A stretch of DNA of 14,322 bases from Bacteroidales bacterium. Its GTDB lineage: Bacteria; Bacteroidota; Bacteroidia; Bacteroidales; ML635J-15. The notes under the pieces were generated by a model. The model had not been told where the DNA came from. It searched no databases and saw only the letters and a list, made by a program, of their open reading frames with translations. Position 1 is the stretch's first letter; each line of letters begins with the position of its first letter. The position numbers and the translations under genes are program-made. The stretch is from NCBI GenBank assembly GCA_007130555.1, contig SLSH01000390.1:1-14322 (forward strand), given 5' to 3'. Positions 6,710-14,177 of the stretch are shown here, one piece after another.

Positions 6710-8161
6710 ATGAAAAAAATATATATAATTGGTTTGACATCGTTAATAATAATATTATTGACGATTTGTGTTATTTCATGTAAAACAACTTCAAAGTCTT
6801 TAGAAAGCTCTCAGGATACAAGTCAAACAACCGAAGTAAAACCCGATGACAGTAAGTTGGTTATTGACAGACCTTCGGGCTCGGAAAAGGATGATACGCA
6901 GGGCAAAGCCGGAGCGGTAAAAAAAATAGAGAAACCTAATGAAAGTAAATTAGTCGTGAGTGAATCTGTCAAAAACAGAAATGCTGACAGCGCAGATAAA
7001 TTTATAATTGCAAAACCAAAAGATATGTATGAAAAAAAAAAAAATTTTTCTTTTAATATATTTAGTATTTTAAGTGAGGAAAATGCAGGTAAAAATATTT
7101 CATTTTCTCCGGTATCATTAAATATTGCATTAGGTATGGTTTATTCGGGAGCAGCCGGAGAAACGGCAAAAGAAATGTCGGAAGTTATGGGATTTCATAA
7201 AAATCCAGATGTTTTTTTCGGAAAAATCGGCGATTATTATAATTATTTAAAAAGTCTGGAAAAAGATATGACCATTGAATTTAATCTTGCCAATAAAGTT
7301 TTTATAGAAAATACTTATAATGTTCTTGATAAATATCGTTCAGATATTTCCGGATATTTTGACGGGGCTTTTGAACAAATGGATTTTAAAAATAATCCCC
7401 GAAATGCGGAGAAAGAAATTAATTTTTGGGTTGAAGAAATCACAAAAGAAAGAATTAAAAATCTTATCGGTAAAGGAACATTAAATAATCTTACCAAGTT
7501 GGTTTTGGTAAATGCCCTTTATATTAAATCCGACTGGAAGTTTCCTTTCGACGAATCTTTTACAAAGGAAAAAGATTTTTATCAAAATAAAGATAATGTT
7601 TTAAGAAAGGATTTTATGATTCAAAAGCAAAATTGGATAAATTATGCACATATAAAAGAAAAACAAATAATAAAACTGGATTATAAAACTTCCGAATTGT
7701 CTTTGCTGATTATCTTGCCCGAAAATAGTACTGCGGAGAATATTCATAAATTACTTCCCGATAAAGAAGAATACCAAAAGATTTTGGATAATTTAAGTCC
7801 TAAAGAAGTGTATATGGAAATCCCGAAATTTAAAATTGAATCAGGATTTCCGCTATCGGATGTTATTTCTGATTTGGGAATTAAAAGTGCTTTTGACGAA
7901 AATGCCGACTTCTCGGGAATTTCAGGACAGAAAGATTTGAATATAAGTGAAGTTATACAAAAAGTGTTTTTTGAAATAGATGAAAAAGGAACCGAAGCTG
8001 CTGCCGCAACTGCAGTTATAATGCTCACATCCGCTTTGATGGCTGAAGAAAAACCCGAACCCATTAATTTTATTGCAAATAAACCTTTTGTATTTATTTT
8101 AAAAGAAAACAAATACAATACTCCATTGTTTATCGGACAGTACGTTGGAGCGGATAAATGA
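6710..8161 (+). CDS. Lipoprotein serpin (serine protease inhibitor)
   Basis: A 483-residue serpin (MEROPS family I4). An N-terminal lipoprotein signal ends in VISC with C24 as the lipidation site. A charged low-complexity linker of about 25-105 holds two near repeats (KPDDSKLVI at 44-52, KPNESKLVV at 75-83). The serpin fold of about 110-480 has NISFSPVSLNIALGMVYSGA, FVLNALYIKSDW-like strand residues and the closing NKPFVFILKENKYNTPLFIGQ. The hinge EKGTEAAAATA (425-435) has the small-residue P15-P8 pattern of inhibitory serpins, so suicide inhibition of a serine protease is likely. Counting 17 from E425 puts P1 at S441, with A/L/M next, suggesting an elastase- or chymotrypsin-like target; the loop is about 7 residues longer than in alpha-1-antitrypsin, so P1 is uncertain. 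It is probably anchored in the envelope. A secreted trypsin-like protease follows 111 bp downstream. Confidence 0.95.
   Translation: MKKIYIIGLTSLIIILLTICVISCKTTSKSLESSQDTSQTTEVKPDDSKLVIDRPSGSEKDDTQGKAGAVKKIEKPNESKLVVSESVKNRNADSADKFIIAKPKDMYEKKKNFSFNIFSILSEENAGKNISFSPVSLNIALGMVYSGAAGETAKEMSEVMGFHKNPDVFFGKIGDYYNYLKSLEKDMTIEFNLANKVFIENTYNVLDKYRSDISGYFDGAFEQMDFKNNPRNAEKEINFWVEEITKERIKNLIGKGTLNNLTKLVLVNALYIKSDWKFPFDESFTKEKDFYQNKDNVLRKDFMIQKQNWINYAHIKEKQIIKLDYKTSELSLLIILPENSTAENIHKLLPDKEEYQKILDNLSPKEVYMEIPKFKIESGFPLSDVISDLGIKSAFDENADFSGISGQKDLNISEVIQKVFFEIDEKGTEAAAATAVIMLTSALMAEEKPEPINFIANKPFVFILKENKYNTPLFIGQYVGADK
7032..7044 (+). repeat. A13 tract within the serpin gene
   Basis: Thirteen consecutive A bases within the codons for EKKKN at residues 108-112, at the boundary between the linker and the serpin domain. 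It is the longest homopolymer I see inside a gene here. A one-base slip would remove the whole inhibitor domain. Confidence 0.9.
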
Positions 8162-8243
8162 AAAAATATAAATTATTAAATTGATTTATTTGAAATATAA
8201 CAAAAGCCTCAATAAAAAAAAATCTAAATAGCGTAAAAATGTT

Positions 8244-8251
8244 TATTTTTA
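8244..8251 (+). promoter_or_regulatory. Weak -7-like box before the protease gene
   Basis: TATTTTTA matches TAnnTTTG except for the last base and lies 21 bp before the ATG at 8273. The surrounding TTTATTTTTACACTTT is nearly identical to TTTATTTTTACATTTT at 12341-12356 before the carbamoyltransferase gene. This may be a shared promoter variant or coincidence of AT-rich DNA. Confidence 0.3.
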
Positions 8252-8272
8252 CACTTTCAAAAAAAATATTTT

Positions 8273-10498
8273 ATGATTTTTAATAATTTATTTAAAACAG
8301 AAAAAAATATTTTACGGTTTTCAATAATATGTTTATTATTCTTTATTCTTGTATCAACATCCTATTCTCAGACGCTTTCAAAGGAAATTGTAGATAAAGT
8401 TAAAGAAGCAACGGTTTATATCGAAATAAAAAAACGCCTGACCTTAAATCAGGAAGAAGCAGGTTTCTCGGGTAGCGGGTTTCTTATCAGTCCGCATGGA
8501 TATATAGTAACGAATTATCATGTTGTAAGTTCGTCGTTTAGTGCATATAGTATTCCTTTCCCTGCTCCTGTAACGGATATTACAGTAACTCTTAACAGCG
8601 GTACGGCTGATTATAAGCGTTTTAAGGCTAAAATAGTTGCTGTTGACAAAGAGAATGACCTTGCTTTATTATACATTAATATTGATGGTTTGAATGACTT
8701 TACTTTTCTTAATATAGATGAAAGAGATATTAAACCTTTTGAAGCTTCGCCGTCATGGGTGTTCGGGTTTCCGTTCGGAGATGCTTTTTCGGTAATACAG
8801 CGGGGTCCCGAAATTACCATAACAAAAGGATATATAACCGCATTAAGACACGATGACCGTAATATACTTGAAAATATTCAGGTTGATGTAAATGTAAATC
8901 CCGGAAACAGCGGAGGACCTTTAATAAACGAAAACGGTAAAGTTATTGGCGTAATATACAAAGCAGGCGGAACAACAGGGATGAATTTTGCCGTACCCGT
9001 TCATTTTTTGCATAAACTTAAAGAAGAAATTCCCACAAATTTACCGCTTACAGATACAGTTACAATAAATATTAATTCAACACCCGATAATGCTTATGTT
9101 TTTATTGATTTGGAAGAAGTCGGTATTACTCCTATTCAGGATTTAAAACTTGCATCAGGGTGGAAAACAATATGTGTCAAAAAAGAAGGATATGAATCGT
9201 GGATAAAGGAATTATCAATAATTAAGAATGATACTGTTGACGCAAATCTTGTCCCTGTTGCAGAAATACCATTAGAATATTTTGCTGACGATAAGGAAAA
9301 GCATACAGAAAAATTAGATGCAAACACACTTCAAAAAATATACGGACAAATTATAAATATTCCTGATAAAATAATAATGCAGACCGATTTTAATAATCCT
9401 GAAGTTTTTGAGACATGGGAGCAATCTACCGGAGGGACAGCAAGAAGAACATGGTTTATTGAAAATAATTTAATTCATCAAAATGATACTGACGGTTTGT
9501 TACATGCCATTTATATCGGAGAATCCGACAGAAAAAATTATATGGTAAGCACACGGGTAAAAATTACCGAAACTCCTGCCGATGGCAGAGCCGGCATTAT
9601 TTTCCGCGAAAATGAAAATGGTTTCTATTTATTTAGAATTCATAAGGAAACTAAAAAAGCACAACTGGCATATCATTCCAAAAGCCCGTTTGGATGGTTT
9701 GTTCTTAATGAGAAGAAAATTGAAACTGAAATTTTAAACGAATGGCACAAATTATCTGTATTAGCATACGATAATGTAATTGCCTGTTTTATGGATACGG
9801 TTTGTATTTTTATTTCCGAAGCGATGTATTCAAATGCAGGAAGAATAGGACTTTATTCTGTAGAATGTAAAGCTTCTTTCGACAGTTTAAATGTGTTCAA
9901 AATTCCCGAAGATAAACGACTTGATTTGTCTGCTCCGGATAAATTAAAGTATCTTTCTTTTTGGTTTTCAGATTATTTTGATAATAATTCAACATGGTGG
10001 TATCAGTATGTTGAAGATGAAAATAAGCCTGAACCGTGGCACATAGGAGATTTGGGCGGATTTGGACTGGATAAACTGTCGGAAAACAGGAAAACAAATG
10101 AGTTTACACGATATACGGCAGATAATTTTTATATGAGCCTTGCGGTTACTTTTGATAAAGCTGTTGAAGACAGCTATTTCGATATATATTTCAGAAAAAC
10201 CGGCAATTATTCTTTGATATTACGGTTTTTAAAGAATAAAAATCAGCTATATTTGATAGAAACCAATAATAATCGTAAGAGAACTCTCAAGCGGTCAAAA
10301 TTACCTCCCGATTTCTTTAATAATATTCACGTCATACAATTAGTCATAAATGAAAATGAAATAACCTGCCAAGCCAGTGATACCAAACTTATGGAGTATA
10401 AAAGCAGAAAATTACCGGTATATGGAGGTAAATTCGGATTTTCCACAAAACAACTCAGGGTGGTTTTTCATCAACTTAATATCGGGTCTGTTAAATAG
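8273..10498 (+). CDS. Secreted trypsin-like protease, PEGA and two LamG-like domains
   Basis: A 741-residue exported protein. The signal peptide covers about 1-32 (cleavage near SYSQ). An HtrA/S1C-type trypsin domain of about 35-255 has the complete triad: H83 in VTNYHVV, D129 in ENDLALL and S213 in NPGNSGGPL. Instead of PDZ domains it has a PEGA domain at about 262-329 (INSTPDNAYVFIDLEEVGITP), a beta-sandwich module usually found in surface proteins. Two C-terminal concanavalin/LamG-like segments follow: about 365-545 (MQTDFNN... RAGIIFRENENGFYLFRI) and about 551-741 (WWYQYVEDENKPEPWHIGD... GKFGFSTKQ). These may bind glycans or partner proteins. No type IX sorting domain is seen, so a periplasmic or outer-envelope location is likely. 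A serpin gene lies 111 bp upstream on the same strand. Protease and PEGA calls are firm; the two C-terminal domains are inferred from strand patterns. Confidence 0.9.
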   Translation: MIFNNLFKTEKNILRFSIICLLFFILVSTSYSQTLSKEIVDKVKEATVYIEIKKRLTLNQEEAGFSGSGFLISPHGYIVTNYHVVSSSFSAYSIPFPAPVTDITVTLNSGTADYKRFKAKIVAVDKENDLALLYINIDGLNDFTFLNIDERDIKPFEASPSWVFGFPFGDAFSVIQRGPEITITKGYITALRHDDRNILENIQVDVNVNPGNSGGPLINENGKVIGVIYKAGGTTGMNFAVPVHFLHKLKEEIPTNLPLTDTVTININSTPDNAYVFIDLEEVGITPIQDLKLASGWKTICVKKEGYESWIKELSIIKNDTVDANLVPVAEIPLEYFADDKEKHTEKLDANTLQKIYGQIINIPDKIIMQTDFNNPEVFETWEQSTGGTARRTWFIENNLIHQNDTDGLLHAIYIGESDRKNYMVSTRVKITETPADGRAGIIFRENENGFYLFRIHKETKKAQLAYHSKSPFGWFVLNEKKIETEILNEWHKLSVLAYDNVIACFMDTVCIFISEAMYSNAGRIGLYSVECKASFDSLNVFKIPEDKRLDLSAPDKLKYLSFWFSDYFDNNSTWWYQYVEDENKPEPWHIGDLGGFGLDKLSENRKTNEFTRYTADNFYMSLAVTFDKAVEDSYFDIYFRKTGNYSLILRFLKNKNQLYLIETNNNRKRTLKRSKLPPDFFNNIHVIQLVINENEITCQASDTKLMEYKSRKLPVYGGKFGFSTKQLRVVFHQLNIGSVK

Positions 10499-10540
10499 AG
10501 AGGTTTTGTTGAAATATTTTTTATTTTTATTAAAAATGCG

Positions 10541-10548
10541 TATATTTG
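10541..10548 (+). promoter_or_regulatory. -7 box for antitoxin-like gene
   Basis: TATATTTG is an exact TAnnTTTG, 13 bp before the ATG at 10562. No well-spaced TTG -33 box is found (the nearest, 10509-10511, is 29 bp away). It suggests the small gene is transcribed on its own with a very short leader. Confidence 0.5.
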
Positions 10549-10561
10549 TAAAAAAAATATT

Positions 10562-10774
10562 ATGGAATCAATTATTATTACACCAAAGAATAAATCAGAG
10601 TTAGAATTTATTTCAGAATTGTTAAAAAAAATGAAGGTAAAAGCAAAGTTTTTATCGCCTGAAGAAAAAGAAGATTTAGGTCTTATAGAACTTATGAAAG
10701 AATCCGATAGAACAAAAACAATTTCCAGAAGTAAGATAATGAGAAAATTAAAAAATTACCCACAATCCTTTTAA
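10562..10774 (+). CDS. Small antitoxin-like protein
   Basis: A 70-residue protein with one N-terminal strand (SIIITPK), a charged helix (NKSELEFISELLKKMKVKAKFL), an acidic turn (SPEEKEDLGLIELMKES) and a basic helical end (SRSKIMRKLKNY). This layout is shared by a large group of short Bacteroidota and cyanobacterial proteins that usually precede RelE/ParE-type toxin genes and are treated as antitoxins. No exact family is claimed. Here no toxin follows: its TAA at 10772-10774 overlaps the stop codon of the convergent UDP-glucose dehydrogenase gene. It has its own candidate -7 box and lies 63 bp after the protease gene. It could be an orphan antitoxin or a small regulator. That the frame is a real gene is likely; the function is an inference. 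Confidence 0.65.
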   Translation: MESIIITPKNKSELEFISELLKKMKVKAKFLSPEEKEDLGLIELMKESDRTKTISRSKIMRKLKNYPQSF

Positions 10775-12093
10775 TCTTCAATTCGTCTTCCTATACCGAA
10801 ATATTCAAATCCGCGACTTCTGACTTCAACAGGGTCATATATATTTCTACCGTCAAAAATGACTTTATTTTTCATTTTTTCAAGTCTCGGATAATTAAGT
10901 ACTCTAAATTCCGACCATTCGGTAATCAGGAGCAGAGCATTTGCGTCTTTAATAGCTTCGTAAGGATCTTTTACATATTTTGTTTTATCTCCGGTTTTAT
11001 GTTCTGCTTCTTTCATTGCAACAGGATCGTAGGCATAAATTTCTGCCTGCTCGTTGTGCAATAAATCTATAAGAGTTAATGCAGGAGCTTCCCTCATATC
11101 ATCTGTATTCGGTTTAAACGAAAGTCCCCACATTACAATTTTTTTATTCTTAAGGTCTCCGTTAAAATATTTAAAAACTTTATCAAAAAGCACTCTTTTT
11201 TGTCTTTCATTAACATTTTCTACGGATTTTAAAACTTCTAATGAATAGTTCTCGTTATCAGCAGTTTTGATGATTGCTTTAACATCTTTCGGGAAACACG
11301 AACCTCCGTATCCGATACCAGCATAGATAAAATAAGGACCGATTCTCTTATCCGAACCAATGCCTTTACGAACATTATTTATATCAGCTCCGACTTTTTC
11401 GCAAAAATTTGCAATATCGTTCATAAAGCTGATTTTTGTTGCCAACATTGCATTGGCGGCATATTTGGTTAGCTCTGCCGATGGAATATCCATAAATATT
11501 ATCGGATGACCGTTTAATACAAAAGGTTTATAAAGTCTGTTTATGATTTCTTTTGCTTTTTCGGAATTTGTGCCTACAACAATTCTGTCGGGATGTAAGC
11601 AATCCGAAATTGCATCGCCTTCTTTTAAAAATTCGGGATTTGAAGCTACGTCAAAAGCTATTTCAACATTACGTTTTTTAAGTTCATCCTGAATTGTTTT
11701 TCTGACTTTTTCTGCCGTACCTATTGGAACCGTGCTTTTGGTTATTACCACCAAGTAGTTTTGCATATTTTGACCGATTTCCGATGCAACCTGCAATACA
11801 TACTGTAAATCGGCACTGCCGTCCTCATCGGGAGGAGTTCCTACGGCAATAAAACATGCTTCGGCTCCTTCGATACTTTCTTTTAAACTTGTGGTAAAAA
11901 ATAATCTGTTTTTTTGATAATTTCTTTTTACCATATTTTCAAGTCCCGGCTCCCATATCGGCATAATGCCGTTTTTTATACCCTCGATTTTTGCTTTGTC
12001 AACATCTACACAAGTAGTAATAACACCCATTTCGGAAAAACATGCTCCCGAAACCAAACCGACATAACCTGTTCCAACAATTGATATTTTCAT
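10771..12093 (-). CDS. ugd: UDP-glucose 6-dehydrogenase
   Basis: A 440-residue enzyme oxidising UDP-glucose to UDP-glucuronate with two NAD+. The Rossmann motif GTGYVGLVSGACFSEMG lies at 7-23. TKSTVPIGTAEKV and NPEFLKEGDAISDCLHPDRIV are family signatures. The catalytic cysteine is C266 in GYGGSCFPKDVKAI, and WGLSFKPNTDDMREAP begins the C-terminal nucleotide-sugar-binding domain. Length is typical of the bacterial Ugd/TuaD group. GDP-mannose dehydrogenase is a related alternative but the motifs fit Ugd better. It is cytosolic and supplies UDP-glucuronate for surface polysaccharides. It is transcribed alone, divergent from the carbamoyltransferase and tail-to-tail with the small antitoxin-like gene. 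The start at 12093 is supported by the Rossmann motif beginning right after it and by the promoter box about 27 bp upstream. Confidence 0.95.
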   Translation of the reverse strand: MKISIVGTGYVGLVSGACFSEMGVITTCVDVDKAKIEGIKNGIMPIWEPGLENMVKRNYQKNRLFFTTSLKESIEGAEACFIAVGTPPDEDGSADLQYVLQVASEIGQNMQNYLVVITKSTVPIGTAEKVRKTIQDELKKRNVEIAFDVASNPEFLKEGDAISDCLHPDRIVVGTNSEKAKEIINRLYKPFVLNGHPIIFMDIPSAELTKYAANAMLATKISFMNDIANFCEKVGADINNVRKGIGSDKRIGPYFIYAGIGYGGSCFPKDVKAIIKTADNENYSLEVLKSVENVNERQKRVLFDKVFKYFNGDLKNKKIVMWGLSFKPNTDDMREAPALTLIDLLHNEQAEIYAYDPVAMKEAEHKTGDKTKYVKDPYEAIKDANALLLITEWSEFRVLNYPRLEKMKNKVIFDGRNIYDPVEVRSRGFEYFGIGRRIED

Positions 12094-12119
12094 CTAAGTT
12101 TAGATTTATTATTATTCTG

Positions 12120-12127
12120 CAAAAATA
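12120..12127 (-). promoter_or_regulatory. -7 box for ugd
   Basis: On the minus strand this reads TATTTTTG, an exact TAnnTTTG, 26 bp before the ugd ATG at 12093. It implies a leader of about 20 nt. I see no good TTG -33 box at the usual spacing. Confidence 0.5.
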
Positions 12128-12342
12128 AGAATATAAAATAATATAGATTGTAAAAAAATGAAAAATAATTCGGGGAGTTTATTAATAATTATGCAACACT
12201 TCATAAATTAAAAATCGTTATTCTTTGTTTGTTAATCAATTTATTGTAATATCAGAAGCTATGCCACTTCGGTATTATTTTCAGAGAGGGGTGTAAAAAC
12301 AAAAATATTATAAAACTATGCATAATTACCACTATAATTTTT

Positions 12343-12350
12343 TATTTTTA
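12343..12350 (+). promoter_or_regulatory. Weak -7-like box for carbamoyltransferase
   Basis: TATTTTTA differs from TAnnTTTG only in the last base and is 13 bp before the ATG at 12364. It sits in a 16-base string nearly identical to the one before the protease gene at 8242-8257. Confidence 0.3.
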
Positions 12351-12363
12351 CATTTTAAAATTA

Positions 12364-13995
12364 ATGTCATTTATGTATATATTAGGAATTAATGGAGGAG
12401 TTCGTCCGGGTTATCAGGATATTGCCGCTTGTCTGATAAAAGACGGGAAAATTTGCTGTGCCGTTGAGGAAGAAAGATTAAACAGAATTAAATTTTCTCC
12501 GGGACAATTGCCCGAATTAGCCGTATCAGAATGTTTAAAACAAGAAGGAATATCAATTGAAGATATTGATTATGTCGCATCTCACGGGATTACATGGGGG
12601 GAAGAGTATGAAAAAAAACTTAAAGATTATTTTTTATATACATTCGGACATATTCCCGCTATTGAATTTGTTCATCATCATGATGCTCATGCCGCAAGTG
12701 CTTTTTACGCTTCAGGATTTGATAAAGCAATGATTTTAACAATGGACGCATCTGGAGACGGCGTGTCAACTGAATTTGCAACAGGCGGAGATAATAGTAT
12801 CAAAGTCCTTAAAAGAATTGACAGACCAAACAGCCTGGGGATTTTTTATTCTCTGATTACACAGTTTTGCGGTTTCAGAAGAGATAGCGACGAATATAAA
12901 CTTATGGGATTAGCAGCTTACGGAGATAAAAATGCTTATGATTTAAGTCCTGTTTTAAGTTACTCAAACGGAGAATATAATCTTAACAGGGAATATCTTA
13001 AACCGATAAAACAGGGAGAATCTCAACCAAGCCGGCAGGAAATGATATTCAGCAATAAACTAATTGAATTGCTTGGTAATAAGCGACTCAGACATGAGCC
13101 GATTTTACAGAAACATAAAGATATTGCCGCATCGGCACAAAAACTTCTGGAAGATGTGGTAATTGATATGGTAAAAGATTTTCACAAAAAAACAGGCTTA
13201 CGAAAAATATGCCTTGCAGGAGGGGTTGCTCTGAATTGTCTAATAAATCAAAAAATCATGAATCTTGATTTTATTGATGATATTTATGTCCAGCCTGCCG
13301 CAGGAGATGCAGGTGTGGCAATGGGAGCTGCAATGTATTTGTCCGCAAATAAAAGTATAATTCCCCAGCCTGTAAAAAGTGCTTTGTTAGGTACCTCATA
13401 TTCAAATGATGAAATAGAAAAAATCCTGAAAGACATTAACATAAATTACATAAGATCCGGGAATATCACTGAATATACGGCTAAAATTATTGCGGAAAAC
13501 AAGATTGTAGGATGGTTTCAGGATAAAATGGAATTCGGACCCAGAGCTCTAGGGGCAAGAAGTATCTTGGCAAATCCTGCAATGCCTGATGTGAAAAATC
13601 TAATTAATGCAAAAATTAAATACAGGGAAGAATATCGTCCGTTTTGCCCTTCGGTTACGCTTGAAGATTTTAAAAAATATTTCGAGGGGAAAGCTGAAAA
13701 ATCTCCGTTTATGAATATTACTTTTGATGTGATTGAAGATAAAAAAAACTTAATCCCCGGCATAGTTCACAAAGACGGAACAGCAAGAATACAAACCGTA
13801 GATAAAGAATATCAACCGAGATTTTATGCATTATTAAAATGTTTTGAAAAAATCACGGGATTTCCTGTTCTTGTAAATACCAGTTTTAACACTAATAACG
13901 AGCCAATTGTTGCAACACCTTACGATGCAGTTGCAACTTTTTTTCGCAGCGGGTTAGACGCACTGATAATCGGAGATTTTGTAATTGAAAAATAA
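12364..13995 (+). CDS. Carbamoyltransferase (NodU/CmcH family)
   Basis: A 543-residue O-carbamoyltransferase that moves a carbamoyl group from carbamoyl phosphate, through a carbamoyl-adenylate, to a hydroxyl group. The N-terminal Kae1-like domain has GINGGVRPGYQDIAACLIKDG and the metal-binding HHHDAHAAS (104-112). It also has the phosphate-loop-like LTMDASGDGVS and CLAGGVALNCLINQKI. The C-terminal YrdC-like domain begins near 375 and shows WFQDKMEFGPRALGARSI (384-401) and EYRPFCPSV. Relatives modify Nod factors, cephalosporins, aminoglycosides and, in many bacteria, surface polysaccharides. The divergent ugd gene suggests a glycan substrate, but no glycosyltransferases are here, so the acceptor is unknown. 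Start could be 12364 or the ATG at 12373; both keep the domain intact. It is cytosolic. Confidence 0.95.
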   Translation: MSFMYILGINGGVRPGYQDIAACLIKDGKICCAVEEERLNRIKFSPGQLPELAVSECLKQEGISIEDIDYVASHGITWGEEYEKKLKDYFLYTFGHIPAIEFVHHHDAHAASAFYASGFDKAMILTMDASGDGVSTEFATGGDNSIKVLKRIDRPNSLGIFYSLITQFCGFRRDSDEYKLMGLAAYGDKNAYDLSPVLSYSNGEYNLNREYLKPIKQGESQPSRQEMIFSNKLIELLGNKRLRHEPILQKHKDIAASAQKLLEDVVIDMVKDFHKKTGLRKICLAGGVALNCLINQKIMNLDFIDDIYVQPAAGDAGVAMGAAMYLSANKSIIPQPVKSALLGTSYSNDEIEKILKDININYIRSGNITEYTAKIIAENKIVGWFQDKMEFGPRALGARSILANPAMPDVKNLINAKIKYREEYRPFCPSVTLEDFKKYFEGKAEKSPFMNITFDVIEDKKNLIPGIVHKDGTARIQTVDKEYQPRFYALLKCFEKITGFPVLVNTSFNTNNEPIVATPYDAVATFFRSGLDALIIGDFVIEK

Positions 13996-14010
13996 ATGAA
14001 TGTAAAATGA

Positions 14011-14068
14011 GGGGGGGAGAAAGGTATAGGGGGATAAGGAATAAGGGTAGAAGGTATAAGGGAGTTGA
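14011..14068 (+). repeat. G7 run and purine-rich degenerate repeats
   Basis: A run of seven G (14011-14017) leads into about six degenerate 7-8-nt purine-rich units: AGGTATA, GGGGGATA, AGGAATA, AGGGTAGA, AGGTATA, AGGGAG. The strand is almost free of C. It lies outside genes, just after the carbamoyltransferase stop, and produces long meaningless minus-strand open frames. Confidence 0.65.
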
Positions 14069-14073
14069 AAGTG

Positions 14074-14173
14074 AACATTTAAACAAAAAAAGAAAAAGTT
14101 GACAATTGACAAAAGACAGTTTACAATGGATAAGCATAAAAACAACAAAACATTTAAACAATTAAACAAAAAA
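14074..14173 (+). repeat. Degenerate 7-mer repeats flanked by a direct repeat
   Basis: Five degenerate 7-mers (AGTTGAC, AATTGAC, AAAAGAC, AGTTTAC, AATGGAT) run from 14097 to 14131. They are bracketed by AACATTTAAACA at 14074-14085 and again at 14149-14160, both followed by A-rich sequence (the second after an 8-nt insertion). The ybeY start follows directly. This looks like the variable intergenic short repeats that several Bacteroidota carry in many copies. Confidence 0.6.
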
Positions 14174-14177
14174 ATAA

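Larger units (their letters stand above)
12094..12363. other. Divergent promoter region, ugd and carbamoyltransferase
   Basis: This 270-bp spacer between divergent genes should hold both promoters. The minus-strand -7 box is at 12120-12127. A weak plus-strand -7-like TATTTTTA is at 12343-12350, 13 bp before the carbamoyltransferase ATG. No gene or stable hairpin was found between. Confidence 0.5.

Noticed and set aside
7744..8118. Minus-strand open frame of 124 codons
   Set aside because: It lies wholly inside the serpin gene, which has clear family motifs; it is an antisense shadow with no promoter or known motif.
10377..10604. Plus-strand 75-codon open frame
   Set aside because: It overlaps the protease 3' end and the small antitoxin-like gene in another frame and shows no family features.
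12261..12276. Minus-strand TGGCA with GG-N10-GA, sigma-54-like
   Set aside because: The -12 half is CTGA rather than TTGC and the site is about 170 bp from ugd, which has an exact TAnnTTTG box.
13892..14169. Two overlapping minus-strand open frames rich in Phe, Leu and Ser
   Set aside because: They arise from the low-complexity purine-rich repeats and the carbamoyltransferase 3' end and show no real protein character.
14011..14173. CRISPR array
   Set aside because: Units are 7-8 nt, degenerate and contiguous, without the long identical repeats and unique spacers a CRISPR needs.
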